A program made the position numbers and the translations under genes. Source: CAYSCS01 sp964429695 (lineage in GTDB: Bacteria; Acidobacteriota; Aminicenantia; Aminicenantales; Aminicenantaceae). From it: DNA of 64,000 nucleotides. Position 1 is the stretch's first letter; each line of letters opens with the position of its first letter. The stretch is taken from the NCBI GenBank assembly GCA_964429695.1, contig CAYSCS010000063.1, forward strand, positions 62,001-126,000, in the 5' to 3' direction. The notes beneath the pieces were generated by a model. The model did not search any database. It saw only the letters and a list, made by a program, of their open reading frames with translations, and was not told the origin of the DNA. Below, piece by piece: positions 17,568 to 26,863 of this stretch.

Positions 17568-18419
17568 ATGAAGACAATAGCAAAAGGGGTTTTAATTATA
17601 ATAATGTTTTTTCTTTCTCTTCCCTGTAAATTAGATTCAACTCAAGGAAAGAAGCTTCGGGTTAAGGTTGAAGAAGCTAAGGTATATCTCGAGCCTGATT
17701 TAAATAGTCCTGTTCTTGAGAATTTTAAAAAAGGGACGATTCTTACTCTCGGTGCTTCCTTAAAATTCCGAAAGTGTTGGTACTATGTTTACTTCATCTC
17801 CAAGGTCACAGGGAATATTCATGCCGGATACGTACTCGAATCACAGGTTGAGAAGCTTTATCAAATCACCAAAGTGATAAATATTAGTGGTAAAGAGGAA
17901 ACTTCTCCTCAACCTGTGGCCCATTTTAGAGAGGCAAGATGGGGAATGACGAAGGATGAAATAAGGAGGATTGAAGGAAATCCTGATTTCTTAGAAAGAA
18001 ACGATGCCCTAGAAATAATGGAATTCAGGAGAAAAGTTAATGAAAAGGACTGCCTAATCCAGTTCATTTTTGTTGAGGGTAAGCTGACAAAAGGGAAATA
18101 TACATTCTTCTGGGAGCAGAGTGATAAGGATGGATGCCTTGAACATTTCAATAAAATAAAGACTCAAATCACCGAGTCTCATGGTCAACCTGATTTTGAC
18201 GACACTATCTCAAATACCTCTTCCTTTTCGAGTGACTTTGGGAAGGGAGAAGCTCGGGCGAGAGAAGGTTTAAGCTTGGAGTGTCTGTGGACGGACAAAG
18301 AAACAGAAATTTACCTTTCTGTTTTCTCCCGAGAAAGTGACTTACTCCTTGAAGTTGAATACACAGGAGTCAAGTTTAAAGAACTCTTGAGGAGTGTCCA
18401 AGGAAAGGCATTATCTTAA
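17568..18419 (+). CDS. Secreted protein with an SH3-like domain
   Basis: 283 residues. An N-terminal hydrophobic segment (about residues 5-22) ending near SLPCK looks like a signal peptide. Residues about 30-100 resemble a bacterial SH3 domain (LRVKVEEAKVYLEPDLNSPV start, later the HAGYVLESQVE end strand). The C-terminal two-thirds contain a FREARWGMTKDEIRRIEG motif typical of small envelope proteins that sense or bind ligands, followed by beta-rich sequence. The last strand LEVEYTGVKF supports an intact C-terminus. Function unknown; likely acts in the cell envelope. Confidence 0.75.
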   Translation: MKTIAKGVLIIIMFFLSLPCKLDSTQGKKLRVKVEEAKVYLEPDLNSPVLENFKKGTILTLGASLKFRKCWYYVYFISKVTGNIHAGYVLESQVEKLYQITKVINISGKEETSPQPVAHFREARWGMTKDEIRRIEGNPDFLERNDALEIMEFRRKVNEKDCLIQFIFVEGKLTKGKYTFFWEQSDKDGCLEHFNKIKTQITESHGQPDFDDTISNTSSFSSDFGKGEARAREGLSLECLWTDKETEIYLSVFSRESDLLLEVEYTGVKFKELLRSVQGKALS

Positions 18420-18436
18420 AGGAGTGAAAGGTCAGA

Positions 18437-19846
18437 TTATTTTAATTCTTTCCCGTCCCAGCAATAAGTACATATTTTCTCCTTGGGTAAGCCTATTGCT
18501 TTTATCAAATCATCCAAATTTTGATATTTCAACGTAGTCAGATTCAGCCATTCGCGGATTTTCTCCACCATTCTTTTGTATTCATCCGAATCATAGTGGG
18601 TGTAACGCTCTATGTTTTCCTCATCCTTTCCTTCTATATCTCTTATTGCTTTTCTGGCTGCTAAATCGAGTTCTGAACGTGAGCGGGAAAAATTCAGGAA
18701 CTTACAGGCATAGATTAAGGGAGGGCATGCAGGACGCATGTGCACTTCAAGGGCTCCAAACTCATAAAGCCTCTGAATGGTGTTTTTAAGTTGAGTTCCC
18801 CGAACGATTGAATCTTCACAGAAAAGCAGCCTCTTTCCTTCGATTATGTCTCTAATGGGAATGAGCTTCATCTTTGCCACTAAGTCTCTCACCGCTTGGT
18901 CCTGAGGCATGAAGCTTCTCGGCCAGGTTGGGGTGTATTTAACAAAAGGACGCTTAAAAGGGATTTTCCTTTCACTAGCATATCCCAAACCATGCCCTGT
19001 CCCGGAATCAGGGATTCCGGCTACCATGTCTATCTTCACATCGTCGTTTGAGGCGAGGATGGCACCACATCTATTTCTGACCATCTCAACGTTTATTCCT
19101 TCGTAATTTGAGGCTGGATAGCCGAAATATACCCAGAGAAATCCGCATATCTGCATCTTTTCTTCGGGTGGTTTAAGCTCCTCAATCCCTTCTTCTGTCA
19201 TGAAAACAATTTCTCCTGGTCCAAGGTATTTATGAATTTCATAATTTAGGTTGGGGAAGGCACAACTTTCGAGAGATGCGGCGTATCCTTTTTCTTTTTT
19301 TCCAATGACCACAGGAGTACGCCCAAGTTTGTCCCTTGCCACATAGATTCCATTTTCAGTCAGAAGGAGAAGTGAACATGACCCCTCGATTGATTCTTGA
19401 GCATTTTGAATGCCTTCTTTAAAAGTCGCTTCCTGATTAATCAATGCTGCTACAAGCTCAGTCTGATTTATCTCTCCACCTGCCATTTCTGAGAAATGAA
19501 TTTTTCTTGTGCTGAATGCTTTATTTATTAAATCATCAATATTTATTATCCGCCCCACCGTGACCAGAGCATAGTCTCCAAGATGGGAGCGAATTAGGAG
19601 TGGTTGGTCATCCCAGTCGCTGATGACTCCAATCCCCATATTACCCCACATTTTTTCTATGTCTTGCTCAAACTTGGACCTAAATTGAGTGTTCTCAATG
19701 TTATGGATAAATCTTGTGAAACCTTCTTCTCTGTTTTTCACTGCCAGACCGCCGCGTCTTGTTCCCAGATGTGAGTGATAATCTGTTCCAAAGAAGAGAT
19801 CATTTACACAATCTTCTTTTGAGGCAACACCAAACAAACCGCCCAT
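18437..19846 (-). CDS. PurF-like amidophosphoribosyltransferase homologue without N-terminal Cys
   Basis: 469 residues with the two-domain layout of glutamine PRPP amidotransferase: an N-terminal class II glutaminase-like domain and a C-terminal phosphoribosyltransferase domain with LLFCEDSIVRGTQLKN as the PRPP loop. In PurF the mature N-terminus is Cys; here the protein begins MGGLFGVASKEDC, so the catalytic nucleophile is replaced by Gly. Other glutaminase landmarks remain (HLGTRRGG, GEINQTELV). The start at 19846 has a good AAGGAGAAAGG site and no alternative upstream Cys. From memory a PurF-like group sharing this N-terminus exists in many anaerobes; its role is unclear, and ammonia-dependent synthesis or regulation are possible. 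Confidence 0.85.
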   Translation of the reverse strand: MGGLFGVASKEDCVNDLFFGTDYHSHLGTRRGGLAVKNREEGFTRFIHNIENTQFRSKFEQDIEKMWGNMGIGVISDWDDQPLLIRSHLGDYALVTVGRIINIDDLINKAFSTRKIHFSEMAGGEINQTELVAALINQEATFKEGIQNAQESIEGSCSLLLLTENGIYVARDKLGRTPVVIGKKEKGYAASLESCAFPNLNYEIHKYLGPGEIVFMTEEGIEELKPPEEKMQICGFLWVYFGYPASNYEGINVEMVRNRCGAILASNDDVKIDMVAGIPDSGTGHGLGYASERKIPFKRPFVKYTPTWPRSFMPQDQAVRDLVAKMKLIPIRDIIEGKRLLFCEDSIVRGTQLKNTIQRLYEFGALEVHMRPACPPLIYACKFLNFSRSRSELDLAARKAIRDIEGKDEENIERYTHYDSDEYKRMVEKIREWLNLTTLKYQNLDDLIKAIGLPKEKICTYCWDGKELK

Positions 19847-20503
19847 TTTCCTTTCTCCTTCAAGAAGAGTTTAATTTTGAGAGATTCACCCTCGAGTAAG
19901 GAGGCTTCCTCAGAAAAACTCACCAATATTCTATTTATTGCAGATTTCCGCTTCCTGTGCAAGAGAAGAGGTTTGTATACGGCGTGGTTTTGGCCGATTA
20001 AAATTCAAACATATCTTTAAAATAGAACCTTGTCGTTTTCTTTTGACTTTTAAGTTCTGAACTTTCCTTAATTAGATGGTTAAGTATGCAGGATTTAAAA
20101 GAAAAGAAATAAGTATCTTCTTTTTTTAATTTGAGGTTAAGATTAATGAAAAGATGAAAGAGTCTATCCTCAATTCTTTGGCTAATATCTCCTCTTTTTC
20201 CCCGGCTTTCTTTAATTATATCTAAGTCACCCATCCCGTGATTAATAAGATTTTTATCAATTCATCGGGGAGTGAATTATCATATTTAACCCTTTTATTT
20301 AAAGAGGCTTAAATTTATGTTTTAATTAAGAGATTCAGTCTGAGCGAGAAAGCTAAACAATGGTTTAAAATAAGGCATGAGTTAAAAAGTTGGAGAGCTT
20401 TTGGCTGGCGCTGAGGCTCACCAGAAATTTCTCATGATGGTAGAAATAGATGGATTATTTTTCATATAATGAATTAAGATAGAGAGAGAAGGAGAAAGCA
20501 TAA
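19847..20503. other. Intergenic region, possible small ORF only
   Basis: About 650 bases, AT-rich. A 78-codon minus-strand frame at 19998-20234 (beginning MGDLDIIKESRGKRGD) has a plausible amino acid composition but no Shine-Dalgarno sequence or known domain; I leave it uncalled. No RNA gene recognised. Confidence 0.45.
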
Positions 20504-21307
20504 ATGAAAAGGCTAATCTCGTTCCCTCTCCCTCTAACTTTCCTTGCCTTCCTTTTTTCCTCTTGCCTCATTGCTATTCATGATTACTCTGCTCGGAGAG
20601 ATTTATCATTCGAGGGAAAATTTTATAAAAAGATAACTTTTAAATCAGGAGGGACCCTTTCCTTAAAAAACATAAATGGAAACATTGAGATCAAAGGGTG
20701 GGATAGAGATGAAGTGGAGCTTACTGCTCAAAAAACTTTTCGAGAATCATTCGAAAGAAGAATCTACTTTTTTCCTCTGAGAAACCCACTACCGCGCGTA
20801 GACATTGAGAAGGACGAAAGTTCAATAAGCATAAGAACACGCGTTAAATCTTTTAAAGAGGAGGGGCTGAGTTATGTTGATTATTTCCTCCAAGTCCCTC
20901 GTTCAATAAATTTAAAAGATATAACCTGTGAAGAAGGGGATGTTTATGTCTCTGATCTCTTCGGGGAAGTTAGTGTGAAGATTGAAAAAGGTGATGTTAT
21001 TCTCAAGAATTTCTCAGGGTCTGTGAGAGCCTCTACCGTCAGGGGCTCAATCGAGATGGAGCTTTTAGACATAAGGGAGTATGATGAAGTGAGAGTCCTT
21101 ACCAGGCAAGGAGATATAGTAATCTATCTTGAGCCAGATGTTAACGCACAAATAGAGGCAAGAAGCTCGAGAGGGGAAGTTTCTTGCGAATTTGAACTTG
21201 AAAAGGTTGTGCCAGGCGAAAAATTTTCTGCAGAGCTTGGAGGAGGCGGGGCTTTAATCTCGCTCAAATCTCTTGAGGGAAGGATATTTATCAGGAAGAT
21301 AACCTAA
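20504..21307 (+). CDS. DUF4097-type beta-helix lipoprotein
   Basis: 267 residues with a lipoprotein signal (hydrophobic stretch then FSSC near residues 18-21). The mature part shows a repetitive beta pattern, with TLSLKNINGNIEIKGWDRDE, VYVSDLFGEVSVKIEKGDV and VRASTVRGSIEMELL as successive strands of the adhesin-like DUF4097 fold. Such proteins are anchored in the envelope; function unknown, often linked to stress responses. It is followed after 54 bases by a DUF3014 protein in the same direction, probably one operon. GAGAAGGAGAAAG precedes the ATG. Confidence 0.82.
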   Translation: MKRLISFPLPLTFLAFLFSSCLIAIHDYSARRDLSFEGKFYKKITFKSGGTLSLKNINGNIEIKGWDRDEVELTAQKTFRESFERRIYFFPLRNPLPRVDIEKDESSISIRTRVKSFKEEGLSYVDYFLQVPRSINLKDITCEEGDVYVSDLFGEVSVKIEKGDVILKNFSGSVRASTVRGSIEMELLDIREYDEVRVLTRQGDIVIYLEPDVNAQIEARSSRGEVSCEFELEKVVPGEKFSAELGGGGALISLKSLEGRIFIRKIT

Positions 21308-21361
21308 AGAAATGCGGCTCAGCTTATGTTTTTTATTTTAGAGAGGAGGAAATAAGAAAGG

Positions 21362-22162
21362 ATGGAAGAATATAGAAAAGTTGTCGTGGTGGGAATAATT
21401 ATCATCACTCTTGTTGCGGGGGCAATCACCCTCTATTATTTTTTGAGGACAAGGACTTCGCTTGAAAAAGGACCAGAAGGGGCAAAGGCTGAACCAGCTC
21501 TTGAGGAGCTATCTCAGAAGAGAGAAGTAAAGAGTCTTGATTTCCTTGGAATAAGCCTTGCTGAGAGTGACTCTCTGATTAGGAAATTAGCCAGGGAGCT
21601 TTCTTCTCACCCAAAATTAGAAAAATGGCTTCAGAGCGATCAACTTATCAGGAAATTTACGGCCGCGGTAGATAACATCGCTAATGGCCTGAGCCCTCGT
21701 CCCCAGATTGATTTTTTTGCCCCGAGAGGGGAATTCAGGGTCGAAGAAAAAGACGGGAAGCTCTTCCTGAGCCCTGAAACTTATAACCGATACGACCAAG
21801 TTGCGGATATCTTCCTTTCTCTTGACACCGAAGCCTGCGTCAGGCTTTATCGTCAGGCGAAACCGCTAATCCAGGAAGCTTACCGTGAACTCGGCTATCC
21901 TGAAAAAGATTTCGATGATACGCTCTTTCAAGCCATTGTGGAACTTCTCCAAGTGCCTGTTGTAGAAAGGGAAATTGTTCTTAGAAAAGAATTATTGACT
22001 TATGTCATGGTCGAAAGCGAGCTGGAGAAGCTGAGTGAGGCTCAGAAGCATCTCCTTCGCATGGGGCCTGAAAATGTAAGAATCATTCAGGGGAAATTGA
22101 AGGAACTGGCCATCGCTCTGGGCTTTCCCGAAGAGAAGCTTCCCAGGACAAGAATTTATTGA
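21362..22162 (+). CDS. DUF3014 membrane-anchored protein
   Basis: 266 residues. One membrane segment lies at about residues 8-27 (VVVVGIIIITLVAGAITLYYF), then a short linker and the DUF3014 domain: LDFLGISLAESDSLIRKLA, a variable region, then DQVADIFLSLDTEACVRLY and LLRMGPENVRIIQGKLKELA near the end. The topology predicts an anchored periplasmic domain. The family has no established function. The gene sits directly after the DUF4097 lipoprotein. Confidence 0.85.
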   Translation: MEEYRKVVVVGIIIITLVAGAITLYYFLRTRTSLEKGPEGAKAEPALEELSQKREVKSLDFLGISLAESDSLIRKLARELSSHPKLEKWLQSDQLIRKFTAAVDNIANGLSPRPQIDFFAPRGEFRVEEKDGKLFLSPETYNRYDQVADIFLSLDTEACVRLYRQAKPLIQEAYRELGYPEKDFDDTLFQAIVELLQVPVVEREIVLRKELLTYVMVESELEKLSEAQKHLLRMGPENVRIIQGKLKELAIALGFPEEKLPRTRIY

Positions 22163-22544
22163 ATTATCTCTCTCGATGGCGCTCAGGATGTTCAACTCCC
22201 TCTCAAAGAAGAGCAATGTCAGAAATCTTCTTTCTATTCTAAGCAAAAGCTTGCTAAGGGCATTTTTGAACAAGTTTTAAAATAGAAGATGAAGCATGAT
22301 TCTAGAGCTTAAGGGAAGAATAGCAACTCTGAGAAAGATTAGACGGAGGGAGAATAATTAAAGCTCCTCAGACACTCTCATGGGTAAGATGAAAAGAGAT
22401 TTTCTTCTACTTGAAGCGCAAATTCTATGCTTTCTTTTTTCTCCGTATCTTCCTTTTTCCTCATTTACCCGCTCAAAAGCCATAATAGCCATCTCAACAG
22501 ATTCCAAAATTTTAAACATAGATTTAAGAACTAAAGGAGGGAAG

Positions 22545-23933
22545 ATGAAGAAGCTATTCTCGCTTACCACAATTATTATTACCTTGCTTCGTTTCACCTC
22601 TCTTGTGCCAATCTTCGGTTTTGAGGAAAAAATGTTTGAAAAATCAGATTTTAGGGAAAGAAGAGATAAACTTTGCTCTCTAATTGAAGATGGTGTGGCC
22701 ATAATAAGCAACACTGTGCCTTACGCAGGGAGAATCAGGTTGAATCCAGATTTTTTTTACCTAACTGGAGTCGATGTACCGGAAGCCAAGTTGATCTTAA
22801 TTCCTTCTAAACTGGCAGAAAAAACTCCTTCTCCTCAAGCATGGAAATCCACTCTCTATTTACCTCCCCACGATCCGAGAAGGGGAGTCTGGGATGACCC
22901 CCAACTTTTTCCGGGAGAAGAGGCTCAGAGAGAAACGGGCATTGAAAATACGGCTTCCCTTGAGGTTTTTTATGCGCATGTGGCAAATCTGGGCAACATA
23001 ACCGAGACGGTTTATCTCCCCTTTCAGAGTAATTTAGATTCTCCGCTTGAGCTTCCTCCTGACCTTCAATTTGTGGAGAAGGTGAGGAAAATACTTCCCC
23101 AAGTGAGAATTAAAAACCTTACTCCTATCCTCGATGAACTCAGATGGAAGAAGTCAAAAAAAGAGATTGAAATCATGAGGGAAGGCTGCAAGATTACTGT
23201 TGAGGCTTTTAAAGAAGCAGCACGCCTGACGAAGCCAGGACATTATGAATATGAGATAGAAGCTGCGGTAAACTACATCTTCAGAAAAAATGGCGCCCAG
23301 GGTGCAGCCTTTACCATAATAGGCTCAGGACCAAATTCTTGCATCCTCCATCATATGAAAAATGACCGTCTGATGGAGAAAGGGGATTTACTCGTAATAG
23401 ATATAGGAGTATGGTACAAATCATACTCCACAGATTTAACGAGGACAATTCCGGTTTCGGGTAGTTTCACTGCTGAACAGAGAAAGATCTATGAAATCGT
23501 TCTCAGGGCTCAGAAAAAAGCCATATCTATAGTCAAACCTGGAGTCACTCTGGCTGAAATCCATAAAGTTTCAATGGATGTCATCGATGAAGCTGGTTAC
23601 GGCAAATATTTTATTCATGGGGTCGGACATTCCCTGAATGGAGGCTCTCTTTACAAACCTGGTAGCCTAGGTTTAGTTTTTAGTGGCATGTATGGAAAAT
23701 ACAAGATGGACCGTTATTTTGCGGCCGACAACCCTCTTCTCCCGGGGAGCGTGTTCACGGTAGAGCCTGGAATCTACATTCCCGAGAAAAACCTGGGCAT
23801 CAGGATTGAAGATGATATTCTTGTAAGCGAAGATGGGTATGAAATTCTCACTGACGAGGCACCTAAAGAAATTGATGAAATTGAGAGGTTGATGAGAGAG
23901 AAACCAAAATATTTTATGAGTAGCCATAAATAA
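22545..23933 (+). CDS. Xaa-Pro aminopeptidase (M24 family), exported
   Basis: 462 residues from the ATG at 22545, which has an excellent AAAGGAGGGAAG site; an in-frame ATG at 22380 gives a 55-residue longer form without such a site. The N-terminus MKKLFSLTTIIITLLRF looks like a signal peptide. An AMP_N-type domain (RLNPDFFYLTGVDVPEAKL) is followed by the pita-bread M24 domain whose metal ligands are visible as DIGVWYKSYSTDLTRT (two Asp), HGVGHSLNG (His), FTVEPGIY (Glu) and GIRIEDDILV (Glu). It removes N-terminal residues preceding proline, probably outside the cytoplasm. Confidence 0.92.
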   Translation: MKKLFSLTTIIITLLRFTSLVPIFGFEEKMFEKSDFRERRDKLCSLIEDGVAIISNTVPYAGRIRLNPDFFYLTGVDVPEAKLILIPSKLAEKTPSPQAWKSTLYLPPHDPRRGVWDDPQLFPGEEAQRETGIENTASLEVFYAHVANLGNITETVYLPFQSNLDSPLELPPDLQFVEKVRKILPQVRIKNLTPILDELRWKKSKKEIEIMREGCKITVEAFKEAARLTKPGHYEYEIEAAVNYIFRKNGAQGAAFTIIGSGPNSCILHHMKNDRLMEKGDLLVIDIGVWYKSYSTDLTRTIPVSGSFTAEQRKIYEIVLRAQKKAISIVKPGVTLAEIHKVSMDVIDEAGYGKYFIHGVGHSLNGGSLYKPGSLGLVFSGMYGKYKMDRYFAADNPLLPGSVFTVEPGIYIPEKNLGIRIEDDILVSEDGYEILTDEAPKEIDEIERLMREKPKYFMSSHK

Positions 23934-24010
23934 GGGAAAAGAGTCGAGTCTTAAGTCATAATTTCTTCGATTATTGCCACTCCACTAAGCCCTTAAAGCC
24001 GTAAGCCATT

Positions 24011-24607
24011 TCATTTGATTAAATATTTTATTACTAGGAAGCCACCAAAGAGGAGGATAAAGAAAATTATGGCAAGAAAGTTGAAGTATCTATCGATGAA
24101 AGATTTTATCCCGGGACCGAATTTTGTGAAAAGAGCAGCTATGGCAAAGAAGCGGAGAGACCTGCTTGTGGCTGAAGCGCTCACAAAGAGAAAGAAATTT
24201 AGTTTGAAAACTCCTGAGGCTATGGTAAAGACTTTGTAAGGAATAGGGGTGAACCCAGCCATGAATACATACCAGAATCCATAATGATTGTAGTTGGTCA
24301 TGACTCTTTCAAAAAGGCTCTCGGTAAATCCGGGAATATATTTAAAGAAGAAGGAATCGACGGCTTCCCAGGCTCCATAGCCGATAAAATAACCTATTAT
24401 TCCTCCTGCCAGCGATGCTGCTGAGGTGAAAAAAGCGAAGCGCCAGGATTTTTTTATATTGCCAAGGCAGAGTGCTATGAGAAGAGGGTCGGGAGGAATA
24501 GGAAAAAAGGAACTCTCTGCCAAGGCAAGAAGGACTAGGGCGGATGGTCCCGAAGGTTTATCTGCCCAGTGAAGAACCCAGTCATACAGTTTTTTAAGAA
24601 ATCTCAT
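24011..24607 (-). CDS. DedA/YqaA-family (VTT domain) membrane protein
   Basis: 198 residues with about four to five membrane segments. The ALAESSFFPIPPDPLLIALCLG stretch and the FGPGIKSFIDRY region near the C-terminus are typical of YqaA-type proteins of the VTT/SNARE-associated family; some relatives are lipid scramblases or flippases. It overlaps the end of surE by 14 bases, so the two are translationally coupled. Substrate not determinable. Confidence 0.88.
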   Translation of the reverse strand: MRFLKKLYDWVLHWADKPSGPSALVLLALAESSFFPIPPDPLLIALCLGNIKKSWRFAFFTSAASLAGGIIGYFIGYGAWEAVDSFFFKYIPGFTESLFERVMTNYNHYGFWYVFMAGFTPIPYKVFTIASGVFKLNFFLFVSASATSRSLRFFAIAALFTKFGPGIKSFIDRYFNFLAIIFFILLFGGFLVIKYLIK

Positions 24608-25382
24608 CTTCGATGGCTACAAGGATTTTTTTCAAGGAGTTTAGTTTGAGTTTTCTGTAGGCTGTAAAGTCTGTTTTCAAAGGAGAAACAGTGATGAAGC
24701 CTTGCTTTATGGCTACCACGTCGCTGCCTTCGTCTCCGACAAAGGTAGGAGAGCCATCTCCTATCCAGAAATATACATTTTTTCGGGGGTCTGTCTTCTG
24801 GATTATTTCTGGATTATATCTTTTCTCGCCAAGCTTTACGAGCTTTATTCCTTTTATGGGAGGAGGGGGAATATTGATGTTGAAGGTAATTCCCCTTAGG
24901 AAGTCTCTTTCAAGGGCTTTTATCGCAAATTGGCGGCATATCTTTGCAGAAAAATCAAATCGATACTTCCCCCCTTCATCCGGGAGGGAGGAAAATGCCA
25001 GAGATGGTATACCGAGGAAAGTTCCCTGGATTGCTGCTGCTACTGTCCCTGAGTAACAGATATCTTGCTGGCCGAGATTAGCTCCCTGATTTATTCCGGA
25101 GATGAGAAGATGAGGCTTTTCAGGGAGAAGACATTTAAGTGCCAGGTAGACACAATCTGCAGGGGTTCCGTCGATGGCAAAAATCCTCTCTTTAATTTTT
25201 TTTACTCTCAATGGTCTGTGAAGGGTAAGAGCCCAAGAGGTGGCGCTCCTTTCTCTGTCTGGAGCGACGATGTAGACTTCACCTATCTCCTTTAAATATT
25301 GGGCAAGGGTTTCTATCCCTTCAGAAAAGAAGCCATCATCATTGGTGAGAAGAATCAGCGCTCTATTTTTTTTTACTTGAAT
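24594..25382 (-). CDS. surE: 5'/3'-nucleotidase SurE with unusual start
   Basis: SurE dephosphorylates nucleoside monophosphates. The usual N-terminal LLTNDDG metal site, the VAPDRERS loop and TLHRPLRV are all present, but upstream of 25211 the frame has no ATG, GTG or TTG. The frame begins after a TGA, and the only near start is an ATT codon at 25382, six bases after GAGGTG, giving 262 residues, the normal SurE length. Alternatively a GTG at 25389 is out of frame by one and would join if one A were dropped from the nine-A run just downstream. Later SurE features are SGINQGANLG and YSGTVAAA. A short start at 25211 (TTG) would remove the catalytic Asp pair and is unlikely. Confidence 0.88.
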   Translation of the reverse strand: MQVKKNRALILLTNDDGFFSEGIETLAQYLKEIGEVYIVAPDRERSATSWALTLHRPLRVKKIKERIFAIDGTPADCVYLALKCLLPEKPHLLISGINQGANLGQQDICYSGTVAAAIQGTFLGIPSLAFSSLPDEGGKYRFDFSAKICRQFAIKALERDFLRGITFNINIPPPPIKGIKLVKLGEKRYNPEIIQKTDPRKNVYFWIGDGSPTFVGDEGSDVVAIKQGFITVSPLKTDFTAYRKLKLNSLKKILVAIEDEIS

Positions 25383-25456
25383 GTTTCACCTCGATTGCTA
25401 AAAATTCATACACTTAAACTTTCATCATTCTCTTTAGGAGGAAAGAAATCCTTTTT

Positions 25457-25813
25457 CTAAATTTTCTTTTCGGCTCTTATCATTATGAGGAGCATTTTGA
25501 ACTTCTCTTCCGCCTTCAAAGAGTGAGGCTTATGAGCGGGCATGAGGAGCATCTCTCCTTCATTAAGGGGGACAGGTTTACCTGAAATAAACACTTTTGC
25601 TTTCCCTTCTACACAGAAGATGAGTGCGTCAAAGGGAGCGGTGTGTTCGCTTAATCCCTGCGCTCTGTCAAAAGCGAAAAGAGTCACCGTTCCTGTTTTC
25701 TTGGAGACGAGCTCACGGCTTACCACTGAGCCTTCTTGATAGGCGATGAAATCTTTCAAGCGAATGGCTTCACTCTCAGGGAAGTTTCTTGAACTTGCCT
25801 CATCAGGATTCAT
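25457..25813 (-). CDS. Small cupin-domain protein
   Basis: 118 residues forming a single cupin barrel: the first motif region around DRAQGLSEHTAPFDALIFCVEG and the second LNEGEMLLMPAHKPHSL with its His pair. Such proteins bind a metal or small ligand; no enzymatic function can be given. It lies upstream of surE on the same strand (74-base gap to the ATT start) and downstream of the tRNA gene. AAAGGAGAG precedes the ATG. Confidence 0.88.
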   Translation of the reverse strand: MNPDEASSRNFPESEAIRLKDFIAYQEGSVVSRELVSKKTGTVTLFAFDRAQGLSEHTAPFDALIFCVEGKAKVFISGKPVPLNEGEMLLMPAHKPHSLKAEEKFKMLLIMIRAEKKI

Positions 25814-25957
25814 TCTTCTCTCCTTTTTGTCAGCAGATTATACTTATTCTCGATTTGTTTTTCCATGAAAATTTATTTCCAAAAATTCTCACCTTAAAAG
25901 AGGTTTGTCTTGAACGCTGCTTTTTCTTGAGTTCTAAGAGTCTTGAAACAAGAATGG

Positions 25958-26031
25958 TCGGGACGGGCGGATTTGAACCGCCGACCCCACGCACCCCAAG
26001 CGTGTGCGCTACCAGGCTGCGCCACGTCCCG
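25958..26031 (-). tRNA. tRNA-Pro (anticodon GGG)
   Basis: The minus strand folds as a complete tRNA. The acceptor arms CGGGACG and CGTCCCG pair perfectly, a D-arm closes with GCGC/GCGC, the anticodon stem CACGC/GCGTG encloses the loop TTGGGGT with anticodon GGG, and the T-arm contains GGTTCAAATCC. The discriminator base is A. CCA is not encoded. It lies between the cupin gene and the MerR regulator. Confidence 0.97.
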
Positions 26032-26079
26032 ACAAAGGTCTTAATTATATCAGAAAATAGGTGAAGTTTTGACCTTTAT

Positions 26080-26430
26080 TTACTTTTTTAGGACTGAAGC
26101 TATCTCCTTCAACTCTTCACGCACCTGAACCAGAATTTTCTTCAACTGGTCAGGGTGAAGAACAACCTTTTTCCTGATTCCAAATTCCTCTTCAATCCTT
26201 CTTTTTGCGCCTGCCAGAGTAAAGCCTTGATTCTCAATCAGCTCTTTGAGGCGAAGAATGATGGCGAGGTCCCTCTTGCGAAAAATTTTAGCTCCCGATG
26301 CTGTCCGTCCCGCCTGGAGAAAATAAAACTCTTTTTCCCAGCTGTCTATCACTCGAGGCTCTAATTTCGCAATTCGGCTTACTTCTTCTAGCTTGTAGGC
26401 CAGTTTTTCGCCTTCATTTTGCGCTTTCAT
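26080..26430 (-). CDS. MerR-family transcriptional regulator
   Basis: 116 residues. The N-terminal winged helix-turn-helix matches MerR: YKLEEVSRIAKLEPRVIDSWEKEF, then the wing RTASGAKIFRKRDLAIILRLKEL, and the GFTLAGAKRRIEEEFG helix. The remaining 40 residues form one helix for dimerisation (coiled coil), with no ligand-binding domain, as in the short HspR/YcgE-like or MlrA-like forms. It is transcribed toward the tRNA and surE; it diverges from rarA. Confidence 0.9.
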   Translation of the reverse strand: MKAQNEGEKLAYKLEEVSRIAKLEPRVIDSWEKEFYFLQAGRTASGAKIFRKRDLAIILRLKELIENQGFTLAGAKRRIEEEFGIRKKVVLHPDQLKKILVQVREELKEIASVLKK

Positions 26431-26863
26431 TTTAAATTTTGAATCGTTTCGTAAAGCTTTGATTTTTCAATTTGATTTTAATATTCCCTTCTCTATTATC
26501 CACGGATTAAAATCATCCCTATAATTATCACGGAATCTTTATTTCGTCAAGAAACCATCAATCTAGGGTCCATCTTTCAAGAACTTGATAAAAACGTTAA
26601 TCTTCGAACGATTAATTGAAAGATATCATCGAGGAAATGGGATAAACTTTTTTGTTCTCTTTTTAATCTTAACCTAAAAATTAAAGAAGATATAAATTTT
26701 TCTCTTTATATATTTTTACTAGTAATTTAGAGAAAGCTGAAAATAATATGAAAAGGCAGGATAAATCCTCTTCACGCTCTGTAGCAAAAGGTTCTTTTCT
26801 TTCCAGAAAAGTCTGCCGTTTTTTCAAGGCTTTATTTCTGCTATAATTTAAATAAATTCTTCA
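26431..26863. other. Intergenic region between merR-like gene and rarA
   Basis: About 430 AT-rich bases, no gene seen. A seven-base perfect hairpin CTTTTCT/AGAAAAG with loop TTCC lies at 26794-26811 and is followed by a T-run, but it is upstream of rarA rather than behind a gene, so I do not call it a terminator. Confidence 0.45.

Noticed and set aside
19998..20234. 78-codon minus-strand frame (starts MGDLDIIKES)
   Set aside because: No ribosome site, no recognised domain, and surrounding DNA is featureless; evidence too thin for a gene call.
22380..22544. Longer start for the Xaa-Pro aminopeptidase
   Set aside because: No Shine-Dalgarno sequence there, whereas 22545 has AAAGGAGGG and yields a proper signal peptide.
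26794..26811. Perfect seven-base hairpin followed by a T-run, resembling a terminator
   Set aside because: It lies between divergent genes, upstream of rarA and not behind any gene; AT-rich stems of this length are expected by chance.
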